This document shows, piece by piece, positions 17,210 through 25,035 of a stretch of 25,035 bases of DNA. Positions within the stretch are counted from its first letter, which is position 1, and each line of letters opens with the position of its first letter. A program made the translations under genes and the position numbers. The DNA comes from an uncultured Bacteroides sp. (GTDB lineage Bacteria > Bacteroidota > Bacteroidia > Bacteroidales > Bacteroidaceae): NCBI GenBank assembly GCA_959606905.1, contig CAUHML010000041.1, positions 1-25,035 on the forward strand. Direction: 5' to 3'. The notes under the pieces are model-generated. The model had not been told where the DNA came from. It did no database searches and worked only from the letters and a program-made list of their open reading frames with translations.

Positions 17210-18277
17210 TCACTCGCAATAGAACGTATATATGAATGGTTCCTTCTGCGGAGGAAGAGGTATATTTAACATTACGAAGTCATCATCAGACTGTGTAACG
17301 GAGATAGATCCATCGGCATTAGTGAAGGCATATTCAATACTTACAAGCTCTGTTCCTTCAGGTACATTGAAGAACCCTTCCGGCCAGAATGTGATATTGT
17401 ATGTTTTGGTATACTGATTCTCTCGTTTCATCAGGGTCTTGTCACTCTTCTCATTTACGGTATAACGGTGTCCGTCGCTAGCTACCGCCGTTCCTTCAAA
17501 ATAGATCTTATCGGCCTTGACAAGTGCATTTTCGTCGTCCATGCCTCCAATGAAGCTAAAGGTTACAAAGTCGTTTTGCAATGCTGTTAATGGAGTGGTT
17601 TTGTTGAAGTGTTCGCTACAGAAGTCAGTGACAAGTCCTTCACCTTCTACTACCTCAAAACATCCGGCTTCCTCACATTTCTTTGCATCTGCACTTGTAC
17701 TGAAGTTATCGTCAGTACTGTTAATAAAGAATGATGGTTTGAAACGCAGATTTTTGTTTCCTACCGGTACACGGACATAGATTGTAAAATGAATTTCATC
17801 TGCGACACCGTTATAGGGTCTTGTCCAATAGGCTGCCCATTCCATATCTTCCAGAATATTGGTACCGACACCGTATTCCTGCATGAGAGCAGCCGACCAT
17901 GACAATCCTGGTTTGTTGCTAGGTTGTTCGGTCGATGGGATAAGCGTCATGTTTTGCTCACCTATATTCGGATCAAATGTATCTTCTGTGTACGAAACTC
18001 TGGCATTTTGTGCCAGATTCCAACTCTTAGGAGCCAAAAAACCGAAAACAAGTCGTTTGTCATTGCGTGGGTCTCCTTGAACCTTAATGTGTCCATGCAT
18101 TTTGAAAGTAGCAGTCGTTCCGGCCTTTGCATAGTTTACGGCTTTTCCATCTATCATTTGGGTTATATCGACAGAATCGATAAAGAGGCAACTCATAACG
18201 ATGAAAGTCATAAGTATAGTTGATAACGCTACGATGTGCCGTTTGCGTTGAAGCAAGCTGATTAATTTCTTTTTCAT
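17210..18277 (-). CDS. DUF4961-like surface lipoprotein (probable glycan-binding protein)
   Basis: 355 residues. A membrane-targeting segment (about 14-29) ends in IVMSC, with the acylated Cys at residue 30. The mature part is beta-rich, with no enzymatic motif visible. Length, lipoprotein nature and N-terminal pattern (CLFIDSVDI... followed by an AGTTATFKM strand) fit the Bacteroides family I recall as DUF4961; this is from memory and not a profile match. Families of this kind lie next to susC/susD and are usually surface glycan-binding proteins (SusE/SusF-like in role), which I infer here too. Three Cys in the mature protein (two in KKCEEAGCF, one in the terminal CE) might form disulfides. 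The gene starts 15 bp after the DUF5004-like stop, within the same operon. Confidence 0.75.
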   Translation of the reverse strand: MKKKLISLLQRKRHIVALSTILMTFIVMSCLFIDSVDITQMIDGKAVNYAKAGTTATFKMHGHIKVQGDPRNDKRLVFGFLAPKSWNLAQNARVSYTEDTFDPNIGEQNMTLIPSTEQPSNKPGLSWSAALMQEYGVGTNILEDMEWAAYWTRPYNGVADEIHFTIYVRVPVGNKNLRFKPSFFINSTDDNFSTSADAKKCEEAGCFEVVEGEGLVTDFCSEHFNKTTPLTALQNDFVTFSFIGGMDDENALVKADKIYFEGTAVASDGHRYTVNEKSDKTLMKRENQYTKTYNITFWPEGFFNVPEGTELVSIEYAFTNADGSISVTQSDDDFVMLNIPLPPQKEPFIYTFYCE

Positions 18278-18292
18278 AAAGCGTTATGATTT

Positions 18293-18748
18293 TTAGTTTT
18301 CTGATATTTTCTTGAATACATAGGTGTAAGTATTCGAACCACACCCGGGGCTATGAGTAATCACGATGTTACGTTCGCCATTGGTAATGGGGAATAGGAT
18401 ATCGGTACTGGCCTGCTCCGTGGCTCCATCCTCTGTGAAATAGAGGCGAAAAGGATAATAGATATCGTCAACTTTCCACGTGCCATTGTGGCGTACCACA
18501 AAAGGCAGATAGTTTTCAATTGTGTACTTACCATCTTTCTTCAGGTCAATTTGGAACTGGCTGAAGTCCATGGTTTCGGTAATATCATTACTGTTGCGGC
18601 TCACTGTGGTGAGTTGCCACGTGCCTGATATGTCTTTGACCTGCTCCGTGTTTTTGTCAGGATCAGCAGGAGCAGAGAACGTATCACACGATGTCACAAG
18701 CAGAGTAGTCAGCAAGGCTATTGCCGCCAAATGTATGCTATGTTTCAT
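18293..18748 (-). CDS. DUF5004/lipocalin-like small lipoprotein
   Basis: 151 residues. The signal peptide ends in lipobox LLVTSC (Cys21). The mature part begins with an acidic, disordered stretch (about 22-39) and then ISGTWQLTTVSRN, the opening strand typical of lipocalin-like Bacteroidetes lipoproteins (DUF5004 type). The remaining beta strands, including GKYTIENYLPF and HNGTWKVDD, fit a small beta-barrel. The role is unknown; in susC/susD operons such proteins are thought to be surface accessories or binding proteins. It lies between SusD-A (15 bp) and the DUF4961-like gene (15 bp), so it is co-transcribed and likely works with them at the outer membrane. Family name from memory. Confidence 0.75.
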   Translation of the reverse strand: MKHSIHLAAIALLTTLLVTSCDTFSAPADPDKNTEQVKDISGTWQLTTVSRNSNDITETMDFSQFQIDLKKDGKYTIENYLPFVVRHNGTWKVDDIYYPFRLYFTEDGATEQASTDILFPITNGERNIVITHSPGCGSNTYTYVFKKISEN

Positions 18749-18763
18749 ATTTAGGGTATTTTA

Positions 18764-20608
18764 TTAATTATAGTAGGGATTCTGTAGCAAATCTTTCGAC
18801 TTCACCGTTTCATTGTAAGGAATTGGGAAGAAGTACATAGCCGGACGCCATACATGCGTGCGTACATCAAATTCTTTCCAAGTCTTTGTTCCGTCAGTGG
18901 CGCGAGTGATTTCAATGCCATGCATGGTTTTGCTTTCGGTTTGCGGAGCAATCATCCAGCGGCGTACATCAAAGAAGCGATGTCCTTCAAAAGCAAATTC
19001 AAGGCGGCGTTCTTCCTGAATGGCTTGGCGCATCTGTTTTTGTGTCATATTCTTTTTAAGTCCATACATACCATCTGCACCGGGCTCGATGCCGGCACGC
19101 TTGCGAATGAGTTTTAATATGGGATAGCAACCAAGTTGTTGTCCGCCTAGTGTTTCTTCGAAATCGGGCCCATGATATTCATTGGCTGCTTCAGCATACA
19201 TCAGTAAAATGTCGGCGTAACGTATCAGTGGATCGTTGTGACGGCTTGGGTTCCATGTACTACCTTTACATAAGCGATCACATCCCTTGCGTACATAGAA
19301 ACCAGTGGCAGTGCCTTGGTATACGGCATCGCTTGTTTGCCCTACGCCAATCCATGTGTTAACAACTGTGGTAGCACTGTAAGTATCGTCAGCAGGGACC
19401 AAAGCACCATCATAAATCACGGTGTTGTTGAAACGTGGATCACGATTTTGAGCGGGATTCAGAGGATCGAATGTGTATTGGCTGTTGTTAATGGGTTTAC
19501 CGTCAATCATAGGGAAGGCATCTGCCAATTCTTTGTATATGTACCCGCCGTGGCGTGTTCCGGAGTGACTTCCACTAGGTGGATAGTAAGCAGCTTCATG
19601 TCCGGACTCACGTTGATACTTACGGTCGAGGATATTGCCGGCAAAGGCTCCGTTATTGTTTTTACCATCATCATCGGTCAAATTGGCATTTCGTGTATCA
19701 CCGGCTTGGAATACGACGTAGAATCCGAAACCTGGTTCGGCTTTGCCGTTCAAATCTTTACTTCTAATAAAGAGATTATAGGTTCCTAGGTTGATTACTG
19801 CGCGGGCAGCATCCATTGCCGTTTTCCAACGTTCTTTATCATAAGAGGGATAGCCTACTAATTCTTTGGTATCAGTAGGAGCGAAATCACTTCCATTAAA
19901 TAATGGGCTAGCTGCATAGAGGCAGACACGGGCTTTAAGACCCAATGCCGCTGCCGATGAGGCGCGACCGTTTTCTTGACCTGTTCGTCGCACGGGAAGT
20001 ACATTGAGTTGGACGATAGAGTCACATTGATGGGACACATACTCTACACATTCCGCCCATGTGTTGCGCGAGGTTTTCATTGTCGAAGTAGCATCATACA
20101 CGTTATTACCGATAATAGGTACACCACCGTAGTGTTTCATCAGAATGAAGTAGTACCAGGCACGCAAGAAAAGTGCTTCGGATATGTATTGAGCTTTCCG
20201 GCTCTGTACCATCGGTGATCGGTCGATGTTGGCAAGGAATACGTTACACCGGCGAATGTTAGTGTAGCATTTCGACCATGCATCATCACTTACCGTAACC
20301 GGATTAACCGTACCGGTAGCAAACATCATGTTTGTCCAGATGGTTGACGAAGGATAAAATTCAGCTTCGTCACAAGCGCTTTGCAGCCCACCACCATTAG
20401 CCAAAAGGTATGTCCATCGGTTGTAGTTGATATCAAACCCGATGTCGGTATAAATTCCGGTCAGGAAGTTGGCGGTATACGTACTATCTGCAAAAACGGT
20501 CTCACGATTTAAATCCGAAGTTTGGGTTTGATCGAGGAAACTGTCATTACAGGACGCAACTGTTCCTAAAAATAGGAGTAGCGTTAATGATTTCATGTAC
20601 AATTTCAT
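18764..20608 (-). CDS. SusD-A: SusD/RagB-type glycan-binding lipoprotein, first gene of operon
   Basis: 614 residues from ATG 20608; the open frame runs 30 bp further up, but MKLYMKSLTLLLFLGTVASC gives a proper lipoprotein signal with Cys20. ATG 20596 is an alternative. SusD hallmarks are present: EALFLRAWYYFILMKHYGGVPII, RYADILLMYAEAANEY, and ERRLEFAFEGHRFFDVRRW near the C-terminus, plus the usual terminal FPIPYNETVKSKDLLQNP. It is a glycan-binding lid protein. It opens the operon with no susC upstream, which is unusual because susD normally follows its susC. The leader is extremely AT-rich with no Shine-Dalgarno. Its natural partner is unclear: SusC-C at the operon's far end, SusC-B, or a lost gene. 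Confidence 0.94.
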   Translation of the reverse strand: MKLYMKSLTLLLFLGTVASCNDSFLDQTQTSDLNRETVFADSTYTANFLTGIYTDIGFDINYNRWTYLLANGGGLQSACDEAEFYPSSTIWTNMMFATGTVNPVTVSDDAWSKCYTNIRRCNVFLANIDRSPMVQSRKAQYISEALFLRAWYYFILMKHYGGVPIIGNNVYDATSTMKTSRNTWAECVEYVSHQCDSIVQLNVLPVRRTGQENGRASSAAALGLKARVCLYAASPLFNGSDFAPTDTKELVGYPSYDKERWKTAMDAARAVINLGTYNLFIRSKDLNGKAEPGFGFYVVFQAGDTRNANLTDDDGKNNNGAFAGNILDRKYQRESGHEAAYYPPSGSHSGTRHGGYIYKELADAFPMIDGKPINNSQYTFDPLNPAQNRDPRFNNTVIYDGALVPADDTYSATTVVNTWIGVGQTSDAVYQGTATGFYVRKGCDRLCKGSTWNPSRHNDPLIRYADILLMYAEAANEYHGPDFEETLGGQQLGCYPILKLIRKRAGIEPGADGMYGLKKNMTQKQMRQAIQEERRLEFAFEGHRFFDVRRWMIAPQTESKTMHGIEITRATDGTKTWKEFDVRTHVWRPAMYFFPIPYNETVKSKDLLQNPYYN

Positions 20609-20965
20609 AGTAAAACTTATAAAATTAAAATTAAACAATTTAAAGCCAATAAGCCGAGACTAATTCACGACTTGAATTTGTATTAAGACGATTGACAAGA
20701 TATACACCACTAAACACAATACTTTTTTTTCACGTATTATTATTCAGTGAAAAGGTCATTGTATTATTCGAGCAATGATAGTAAATCAAATACATCTAAA
20801 GAAAGAATTATCCGAATTAGTGGTTTTTCATTCCTGAATCGTCTTTATCCTAAACTCTAATAGTATAACATTATGAGACGCATCTTTTTGTCAACCTTTA
20901 TAGCTTGTATTATCGGCTTTACAGGTGCAGAAACAAATTAAATAATCTTAAATATCTTATTAAAC
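20609..20965. promoter_or_regulatory. Divergent control region between SusD-A and DUF5005-like genes
   Basis: A 357-bp AT-rich region from which both operons read outward. It contains a T8 run (20723-20730) and a short dyad TCATTG-N11-CAATGA at 20756-20778. No strong TAnnTTTG/TTTG promoter pair was found on either strand, so the promoters cannot be placed. The right-hand end carries a 22-residue signal-peptide-like ORF, annotated separately. Confidence 0.5.
20873..20941 (+). other. 22-residue signal-peptide-like ORF (leader or 5' gene remnant)
   Basis: ATG 20873 to TAA 20939-20941 encodes MRRIFLSTFIACIIGFTGAE plus TN. It has the basic start, hydrophobic core and small-residue cleavage site (FTGA|E) of a type-I signal peptide and then stops at once, 24 bp before the DUF5005-like start. 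It may be the surviving 5' end of the acetylesterase gene whose 3' end lies just after the DUF5005-like gene, or a short leader peptide. No ribosome site decides this. Confidence 0.4.
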
Positions 20966-22270
20966 ATGAAACCAATTCATCTTATCCTAAGTATCGCACT
21001 CCTCGCCGGAGGAGCATGTGGTGACCAGCAAGAACCTTATTACGGCAATTCAGAAGTGAAGATGCCTCAAATTGATTCCGAATGGAATCTCGAACTAATG
21101 CCAAATCGATCAGGACAATATTGGAAAGTGTTCGTCTACAAAGACTTGAAATACAATGCCCTTTTCACTCGGTCGTTGGGCTGGAATGGAGGAGACGGTG
21201 TGTTCACCACTGGTTTGCCTGACGGGAATATATTTTGGTCGTTCAATGATAGCTTCTATGGCGTAATCAATGAAAATCGTTCACGAGGTAATTGTAGTTT
21301 CCCGCGTAACAGTATTATGGTGCAAACACCTGGTGAGAAGGATGAAAATCTTGTTTGGTTAGCTGATTACGTACAAACCAACGATCCTAATGCGGATAGA
21401 TACTATCAGGTACGTACTCACATTCGTCATCCGAAAGCTACACTATCGGATGAAAAAATACAAGCTGGAGAAATCGATCAGGATTATCTTTATTGGGCAG
21501 GAGATGCTACGATATATAACAATCAGATGCAAATGTTGTGGGGAGCCGTTGATAATACCGATCCGAACAACTTGATGCGCCGCTTTGGTACTTGCTTGGC
21601 TACTTATAGCTTGGAAGGAAAACCGGGTGATGCTACTTATATGAAACTTATCAGTCGTAATGATAATTTTAACGACCACACTTTAGGTTATGGCGACACT
21701 ATGTGGGAAGACGAGGACGGACATATCTATCTTTACACAACTTCCAATTATAAGGTGGCTGTAGCACGTACCGCTACACGTGACCTTGGCAGCCAGTGGG
21801 AATATTATGTGGCCGACCCGCAAGGACATTTCTCGTGGACAACGCAGTACCCCTCAACCCAAGATGCTGAAAATTCTACAATTATCCCTTTGGAAAGTGC
21901 ATGTTCTATGCCTTGGGTATTTAAAAAAGGTGATACCTACTACATGATCGGACAATCCATGTGGTTCGGGAGAGACGTGCTGATGTTCCGTAGTAAGCAC
22001 CCTTATGGGCCGTTTGTCGACCAAAAGACTCTCTTTACATTACCCGAATTTCTTGATAAGATTGGCGAACAACGTTATCAACATGTTTATATGGTAAATA
22101 TTCATCCGGCTTTATCACGTACCGGTGAATTGGTGATCTCTACCAATACAGACTGTTCCAACTTTTGGGATAATTTCAATGCACCGGGTAGTGCTGACTT
22201 CTATCGTCCTTATTTCTACCGTGTATTTAATTGGGAATCGTTGTACGATAACGACGATCCACTTGAGTAA
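20966..22270 (+). CDS. DUF5005-like lipoprotein, probable beta-propeller glycan-active or glycan-binding protein
   Basis: 434 residues. The signal peptide ends at LLAGGAC with a likely acylated Cys18, then GDQQEP. The mature protein has repeated beta-propeller-like segments: [13 protein letters not shown] (about 88-100), [32 protein letters not shown] and [18 protein letters not shown]. These recall five-bladed propeller glycosidases and the DUF5005 family; I recognise this by pattern only. Several Asp and Glu in or near the blade turns (for example in [22 protein letters not shown]) could be catalytic, but I cannot assign a mechanism. It begins the plus-strand operon divergent from the sus operon and precedes the GH92 genes, so it probably acts on the same glycan at the cell surface. 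Its stop codon abuts an acetylesterase remnant, and it may have replaced that gene's body. Confidence 0.72.
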   Translation: MKPIHLILSIALLAGGACGDQQEPYYGNSEVKMPQIDSEWNLELMPNRSGQYWKVFVYKDLKYNALFTRSLGWNGGDGVFTTGLPDGNIFWSFNDSFYGVINENRSRGNCSFPRNSIMVQTPGEKDENLVWLADYVQTNDPNADRYYQVRTHIRHPKATLSDEKIQAGEIDQDYLYWAGDATIYNNQMQMLWGAVDNTDPNNLMRRFGTCLATYSLEGKPGDATYMKLISRNDNFNDHTLGYGDTMWEDEDGHIYLYTTSNYKVAVARTATRDLGSQWEYYVADPQGHFSWTTQYPSTQDAENSTIIPLESACSMPWVFKKGDTYYMIGQSMWFGRDVLMFRSKHPYGPFVDQKTLFTLPEFLDKIGEQRYQHVYMVNIHPALSRTGELVISTNTDCSNFWDNFNAPGSADFYRPYFYRVFNWESLYDNDDPLE

Positions 22271-22491
22271 AAGGATTTACTATCTCTGGTGTTGACCATA
22301 AGTTTCACTGGGCTGATGCTGTGATTGATGGTAATTCCATCATCGTCTCATCTCCTGAAGTTGCTTTCCCGATAGCAGTGCGTTATGCTTGGGCAGATAA
22401 TCCAATTTGTAATTTATACAATGGAGTTAACCTTCCGGCATCCCCTTTCCGTACGGATGACTGGCAGGGTATTACTTATGGTAATAAATAG
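22267..22491 (+). pseudogene. C-terminal remnant of sialate O-acetylesterase-type gene
   Basis: In a frame different from both neighbours, 22267 to TAG 22489-22491 encodes about 74 residues beginning [13 protein letters not shown] and including [37 protein letters not shown]. This is the characteristic C-terminal end of Bacteroides sialate O-acetylesterase (SASA-type) proteins, which normally have several hundred residues. The frame closes just upstream with a TGA at 22264-22266 and has no proper start, so no active enzyme can be made. The first intact homologous codon lies within the stop region of the DUF5005-like gene, so the break is very sharp. The remnant sits 55 bp before the GH92 gene, where an intact esterase would fit an operon. 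Confidence 0.82.
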
Positions 22492-22546
22492 ATATAGTTG
22501 TTTCGATTTGCCAAGTGAAATAGATGTAACACATAAAAAAAGAACC

Positions 22547-24820
22547 ATGAACAAACTCATTTATTTAGTGATCTTCTCTTTTTTCTCAACAGGTATATAT
22601 GCCCAAATGAAAGACCTTGTGCAATATGTCAATACACTGCAAGGTACCGACTCTCATTTCGGATTAAGTTATGGAAATACATACCCTACTACCGGTATGC
22701 CTTATGCCATGCATACGTGGTCTGCCCAAACAGGGAAAAATGGAGAAGGCTGGAAATATCAATATGCGGTAGATAATATCAGAGGATTCTGCCAGTCTCA
22801 CCAATGCAGTCCGTGGATGAGTGATTATGCAGTGTATTCTTTTATGCCGATGGTGGGGAAATTAGTTGTAAATCAGGAGATGCGGGCAACGAAGTTCAGC
22901 CATGATAATGAAATAGCCAAGCCGCATTATTATAAAGTGATGCTGGATAATGGAATTACAACCGAGATGGCTCCAACTACTCGTGGTGTACATTTACGCT
23001 TTTCTTATCCCTCTACCGAAGACGCCTATCTGGTAATTGACGGATATACGGATATGAGTGAAATCAAGATTGATCCGGCTAAGAGACAAATCTCCGGTTG
23101 GGTGAATAACCAACGTTTTGTAAATAACTCTAAGACATTCCGTAGTTACTTTGTAGTGCAGTTCGACAAAGCATTTGAGGATTACGGTATGTGGGAAAAT
23201 CAGAAAGATGAGATTTATCCTAAAAAGTTGGAAGGAGAAGGCAAAGGCTATGGTGCTTATATCAAATTTAAGAAAGGATCGAAAGTACAGGCAAAGGCTG
23301 CCTCTTCCTATATCAGCGCAGAGCAGGCTGTGATTACACTGAACGACGAACTGGGTAAAGATAAGAATTTGGAAGCCACCAAAATACGTGGACATAAAAC
23401 GTGGAATGAATTATTGAACAGAATCCAGGTAGAAGGTGGAACAGACGAACAAATGAAAACTTTCTACTCCTGCCTGTTCCGTGCCAATCTCTTCTCACGC
23501 AAATTCTATGAACGTAAAGCAAATGGAGAACCTTATTATTATAGTCCTTATGACGGTAAAGTATATGACGGATATATGTATACAGATAATGGTTTCTGGG
23601 ACACTTTCCGTTCTCAATTTCCATTAACTAATATTCTTCATCCTACTATGCAGGGACGTTACATGAATGCCTTGCTTGCCGCACAAGAACAATGCGGATG
23701 GTTACCTTCCTGGTCAGCTCCCGGAGAAACAGGAGGAATGTTGGGTAATCACTCCATTTCATTATTGGCAGATGCGTGGGCAAAAGGGATTCGGACTTTT
23801 GATCCGGAGAAAGCCTTAAAAGCATACGCGCACGAAGCCATGAATAAAGGTCCTTGGGGAGGTGCCAACGGACGTGGTTTCTGGAAAGAATATTTTGAAC
23901 TGGGATATGTTCCTTATCCGGAATCAATGGGATCGAGTGCACAGACAATGGAATATGCATACGATGATTTCTGTGGCTACCAACTGGCTAAAATGACCGG
24001 AAACAAACATTATCAGGAAGTCTTTGCCCGTCAGATGTATAATTATAAAAACGTATTCGATCCGTCTATCGGTTTTATGCGTGGAAAAGGCGTCGATGGT
24101 AAATGGCAGGAACCGTTTGACCCGTTGGAGTGGGGTGGACCTTTCTGCGAAGGTAATGCCTGGCATTATACCTGGTCCGTATTCCATGATGTAGAAGGAT
24201 TAATAAACTTGTTCGGAAGCGACCAAAGATTTACGACCAAAATGGATTCGGTATTCGCCCTTCCCAGCACTATTAAACCGGGAACTTACGGAGGAGTGAT
24301 CCATGAAATGAAAGAAATGGAATTGGCAGGTATGGGACAATATGCACACGGCAATCAGCCGATTCAGCACATGCCTTATTTGTATAGCTATGCCGGCCAG
24401 CCATGGAAAACACAGTATTGGGTACGCCAGATCGTTGAAAGATTGTATAATTCCACAGAAAGAGGATATCCGGGAGACGAAGACCAAGGTGGTATGTCAT
24501 CATGGTATATCTTGAGCTCATTAGGCATTTATGCCGTTTGTCCGGGTACGGATGAGTATGTAATTGGTAGCCCGTTATTTAAGAAAGCTACTATAACGAT
24601 GGAAAACGGCAATAAATTCGTGATTGAAGCGAACAATAATAGTAAAGAGAATCTCTATATCCAGTCTGCTACCTTAAATGGACGTGTGTTGGATAAGAAT
24701 TTTATCAGATACGACGATATAGCAGACGGAGGAATTATCCGTTTTGAAATGGGAAGTCAACCAAATAAAGAACGATGTACGTCGAAGTATGCTGCTCCTT
24801 TCTCATTGTCGAAAGAATAA
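22547..24820 (+). CDS. GH92 family glycosidase (alpha-mannosidase family), secreted
   Basis: 757 residues from ATG 22547. The signal peptide ends near IYA|Q (residue 20). The N-terminal beta-sandwich (about 25-270) includes VNTLQGTDS and the GNTYPTTGMPYAMHTW block; the (alpha/alpha)6 catalytic domain (about 285-757) includes the strand DNGFWDTFRSQFPL and the Ca/base region GDEDQGGMSSWY with Asp644 and Asp646. GH92 enzymes are calcium-dependent inverting exo-alpha-mannosidases. Here the usual HGNEP motif reads HGNQPIQHMPYLY, so the position normally held by the general-acid Glu is Gln604. This may mean a substrate with a good leaving group such as mannose-1-phosphate linkages, or low activity. 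The frame is open upstream to 22385 but that part overlaps the acetylesterase remnant in another frame and lacks a signal peptide, so ATG 22547 is preferred. Confidence 0.92.
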   Translation: MNKLIYLVIFSFFSTGIYAQMKDLVQYVNTLQGTDSHFGLSYGNTYPTTGMPYAMHTWSAQTGKNGEGWKYQYAVDNIRGFCQSHQCSPWMSDYAVYSFMPMVGKLVVNQEMRATKFSHDNEIAKPHYYKVMLDNGITTEMAPTTRGVHLRFSYPSTEDAYLVIDGYTDMSEIKIDPAKRQISGWVNNQRFVNNSKTFRSYFVVQFDKAFEDYGMWENQKDEIYPKKLEGEGKGYGAYIKFKKGSKVQAKAASSYISAEQAVITLNDELGKDKNLEATKIRGHKTWNELLNRIQVEGGTDEQMKTFYSCLFRANLFSRKFYERKANGEPYYYSPYDGKVYDGYMYTDNGFWDTFRSQFPLTNILHPTMQGRYMNALLAAQEQCGWLPSWSAPGETGGMLGNHSISLLADAWAKGIRTFDPEKALKAYAHEAMNKGPWGGANGRGFWKEYFELGYVPYPESMGSSAQTMEYAYDDFCGYQLAKMTGNKHYQEVFARQMYNYKNVFDPSIGFMRGKGVDGKWQEPFDPLEWGGPFCEGNAWHYTWSVFHDVEGLINLFGSDQRFTTKMDSVFALPSTIKPGTYGGVIHEMKEMELAGMGQYAHGNQPIQHMPYLYSYAGQPWKTQYWVRQIVERLYNSTERGYPGDEDQGGMSSWYILSSLGIYAVCPGTDEYVIGSPLFKKATITMENGNKFVIEANNNSKENLYIQSATLNGRVLDKNFIRYDDIADGGIIRFEMGSQPNKERCTSKYAAPFSLSKE

Positions 24821-24850
24821 GAAACTAAAAAGATATAAGAAGAATACAGT

Positions 24851-25035
24851 ATGAAAAATAAAATTTTAACAGGTTTGTTATTGGTTTTGATTGGAGGGTG
24901 GGGGAGTCTCTCGGCGCAGAACGTCGGGAGTAATTATGCCCGTCAGGTAAATACCCTGATAGGAACGAAGGGCGTGGGTTTGACTTCGGGATATCTTTAT
25001 CCCGGAGCCACCTATCCTTATGGAATGGTGCAGTT
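24851..25035 (+). CDS. GH92 family glycosidase, N-terminal part (continues beyond window)
   Basis: 61 codons are visible. A signal peptide with cleavage near LSA|QN is followed by YARQVNTLIGTKGVG and GYLYPGATYPYGMVQ, the typical GH92 N-terminal opening (V-N-xx-IGT and YPGATYPFGMVQ). It starts 30 bp after the preceding GH92 gene on the same strand, so the two are likely co-transcribed. The catalytic motifs lie outside the window, so whether it carries Glu or Gln at the acid position cannot be told. Confidence 0.88.
   Translation, partial: MKNKILTGLLLVLIGGWGSLSAQNVGSNYARQVNTLIGTKGVGLTSGYLYPGATYPYGMVQ

Noticed and set aside
20609..20638. Start of SusD-A at 20638
   Set aside because: The added residues MFNFNFISFT precede a proper lipoprotein signal; ATG 20608 (or 20596) gives a signal peptide of normal length with the lipobox Cys at 20.
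22385..22546. Upstream extension of the GH92 gene to ATG 22385
   Set aside because: This stretch codes, in another frame, for the recognisable acetylesterase C-terminus, and the extension would place the clear signal peptide in the interior of the protein.

Overview
The window looks like chromosome of a gut Bacteroides species (Bacteroidales; B. thetaiotaomicron/ovatus-like). The reasons are the SusC/SusD pairs, many lipoproteins with signal-peptidase-II motifs, families typical of polysaccharide utilization loci (GH2, GH78, GH31, GH92, SGNH esterase, DUF4961/DUF5004/DUF5005-like), AT-rich leaders without strong Shine-Dalgarno sites, and one TAnnTTTG-type -7 box. No tRNA, rRNA, CRISPR array or insertion sequence was seen.

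Layout. (1) 1-4841, plus strand: the 3' end of a GH2 enzyme, an SGNH/GDSL-type esterase and a GH78 alpha-L-rhamnosidase, closely spaced and probably co-transcribed. (2) 4842-5873: about 1 kb without a gene. Most of it is a very large diverged palindrome (4850-5441, dyad at 5145.5), followed by the leader of the next gene. (3) 5874-8018: a GH31 alpha-glycosidase. (4) 8019-9455: a stem-loop/terminator array, a KilA-N-domain gene with its own promoter-like box, and two more terminator stem-loops. (5) 9456-20608, minus strand: a six-gene glycan-import operon. In transcription order it is SusD-A, a DUF5004-like lipoprotein, a DUF4961-like lipoprotein, SusC-B, SusD-B, SusC-C. (6) 20609-20965: a divergent control region holding a 22-residue signal-peptide-like ORF. 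(7) 20966-25035, plus strand: a DUF5005-like lipoprotein, the orphan C-terminus of a sialate O-acetylesterase-type gene, a complete GH92 enzyme and the start of a second GH92.

Working together (inference): the two SusC/SusD systems and the two small lipoproteins would capture glycan at the outer membrane and import it. GH92, GH2, GH31, GH78 and the esterase would trim alpha-mannosyl, beta-linked, alpha-glucosyl/galactosyl and alpha-rhamnosyl residues and acyl groups. The mixture suggests two or more adjoining loci rather than one pathway, and no PUL regulator (HTCS, SusR or ECF-sigma/anti-sigma) lies in the window.

Most unusual points: the 592-bp palindrome, in which twelve of thirteen copies of a heptamer mirror each other exactly about one axis; a susC/susD operon whose order is a circular permutation of the normal one; a broken acetylesterase gene around the DUF5005-like gene; and a GH92 with Gln where the family usually has its catalytic Glu.
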